Assembly (NCBI GenBank): GCA_964617625.1
Contig: CAZTZL010000124.1
Location: 1 to 6,066, forward strand
DNA: 6,066 nt
Source of the DNA: CAZTZL01 sp964617625
GTDB taxonomy: Bacteria; Zhuqueibacterota; QNDG01; DSAB01
Direction of reading: 5' to 3'
Shown one piece after another: positions 5,384-6,066 of the stretch. The position numbers and the translations under genes were made by a program. The notes beneath the pieces are model-generated. The model did not search any database and was not told the origin of the DNA. It was given only the letters and a program-made list of their open reading frames with translations. Each line of letters opens with the position of its first letter. Position 1 is the stretch's first letter.

Positions 5384-6066
5384 GTGATTCCAAAAGAGAT
5401 ACTTAAAAAAGTCAGGCGGATTGAGATTTCGACACGCGGCCTGGTGAACGACGTGTTTTCCGGCGAATACCATTCTGTGTTCAAAGGCCGGGGAATGGAA
5501 TTTTCCGAGGTCCGGGAATACCAGATCGGAGATGACATCCGCACGATTGACTGGAATGTCACCGCGCGCTACGGGCATCCTTTTGTCAAAATATTCGAAG
5601 AGGAGCGGGAACTGACCGTGATGCTCATGGTGGATGCCAGTTCTTCCGGAGAGTTCGGCACGTTCGAGCAGATGAAAGGTGAAATTGCGATTGAAATCTG
5701 CGCGCTTCTGGCATTTTCGGCTATCAAGAACAACGATAAAGTCGGGCTGATTATCTTTACGGATAAAGTTGAAAAGTTCATCGCTCCCCGTAAGGGAAAG
5801 AGCCATGTGCTCAGGGTACTGCGGGAACTGCTTTATTTTAAACCGGAAGATAAAAAGACCAACATCGGCATGGCGCTGGAATATCTCAGCCGGGTGATTC
5901 GAAGACGGAGCGTGGTTTTTCTCGTTTCGGATTTTATGTCCAAAGATTATGATCAGGCCATGCGGATTGCCAACAAGCGGCACGACATGGTGGCGATACA
6001 TATGGTCGACCCGCGTGAACTGGAACTGCCCGATATCGGGTATATCGAATTTGAAGATGCGGAAAC
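5384..6066 (+). CDS. DUF58 family protein with VWA-like domain, 3' partial
   Basis: This is a cytoplasmic DUF58 protein, the usual partner of MoxR ATPases; its role is not established, though a metal-dependent VWA-type interaction is likely. 227 complete codons are present and the frame is still open at the window edge. Typical length is near 290 aa, so about 60 residues are missing. The N-terminus reads MIPKEILKKVRRIEI. The hallmark segments are GEYHSVFKGRGMEF (27-40) and GDDIRTIDWNVTAR (49-62). The VWA-like part has a complete-looking MIDAS: DASSS (D84, S86, S88), T159 in KTNIGMAL and D183 in LVSDF. The start must be GTG 5384 (or ATT 5381), because an in-frame TAG lies at 5366-5368 and later starts would remove conserved sequence. 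No Shine-Dalgarno sequence is visible at a normal distance. The spacer from moxR is 74 bases, long for this pair, and holds the heptamer repeats. Confidence 0.94.
   Translation, partial: MIPKEILKKVRRIEISTRGLVNDVFSGEYHSVFKGRGMEFSEVREYQIGDDIRTIDWNVTARYGHPFVKIFEEERELTVMLMVDASSSGEFGTFEQMKGEIAIEICALLAFSAIKNNDKVGLIIFTDKVEKFIAPRKGKSHVLRVLRELLYFKPEDKKTNIGMALEYLSRVIRRRSVVFLVSDFMSKDYDQAMRIANKRHDMVAIHMVDPRELELPDIGYIEFEDAE

Noticed and set aside
5234..6001. Minus-strand open frame of 255 codons across the DUF58 region
   Set aside because: The plus strand encodes clear DUF58 motifs with an intact MIDAS; the minus frame is a shadow.

Overview
The window is a compact, all-plus-strand stretch of an ordinary-looking bacterial chromosome of roughly balanced base composition. 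It holds five protein genes: clpB (5' end cut off), a small TPR lipoprotein gene, a BatD-like membrane protein gene, moxR, and a DUF58 (von Willebrand A-like) gene whose 3' end is cut off. The lipoprotein signal, the BatD-like periplasmic domain and the MoxR/DUF58 pair suggest a Gram-negative-type (diderm) bacterium. Genes of this type occur in spirochaetes, Bacteroidota and relatives, and several uncultured phyla. No rRNA, tRNA or other phylogenetic marker is present, so I do not name a phylum.

Layout. 1-2568 is clpB, missing about 15 N-terminal codons. After 46 bases without a visible terminator comes a TPR lipoprotein gene (2615-3121), which probably shares clpB's transcript. A strong intrinsic terminator (3149-3200) closes this first unit. 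An AT-rich spacer follows, where the promoter of the second unit should lie. The second unit is a BatD-like single-pass membrane protein (3288-4271), moxR (4320-5309) and the DUF58 gene (5384 to the window end). The two spacers inside this unit are not empty: a perfect 6-bp hairpin lies upstream of moxR, and five tandem heptamers plus a promoter-like element lie between moxR and the DUF58 gene.

How the genes may work together. ClpB is the cytosolic disaggregase that works with DnaK. The lipoprotein is probably an envelope scaffold with no demonstrated link to ClpB. MoxR AAA+ ATPases are generally encoded beside VWA-type proteins and are thought to remodel or load them. BatD-like proteins span the membrane and could connect that cytoplasmic module to the periplasm. 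Downstream of the window one would expect further Bat genes (BatA/BatB-type VWA membrane proteins), but this cannot be seen.

I found no mobile element, CRISPR array, RNA gene or clearly new system. The most unusual points are the heptamer array and promoter-like element in front of an SD-less GTG start, the compact BatD/DUF4381-like protein placed ahead of moxR, and a Pro-to-Thr change in the second Walker A motif of ClpB.
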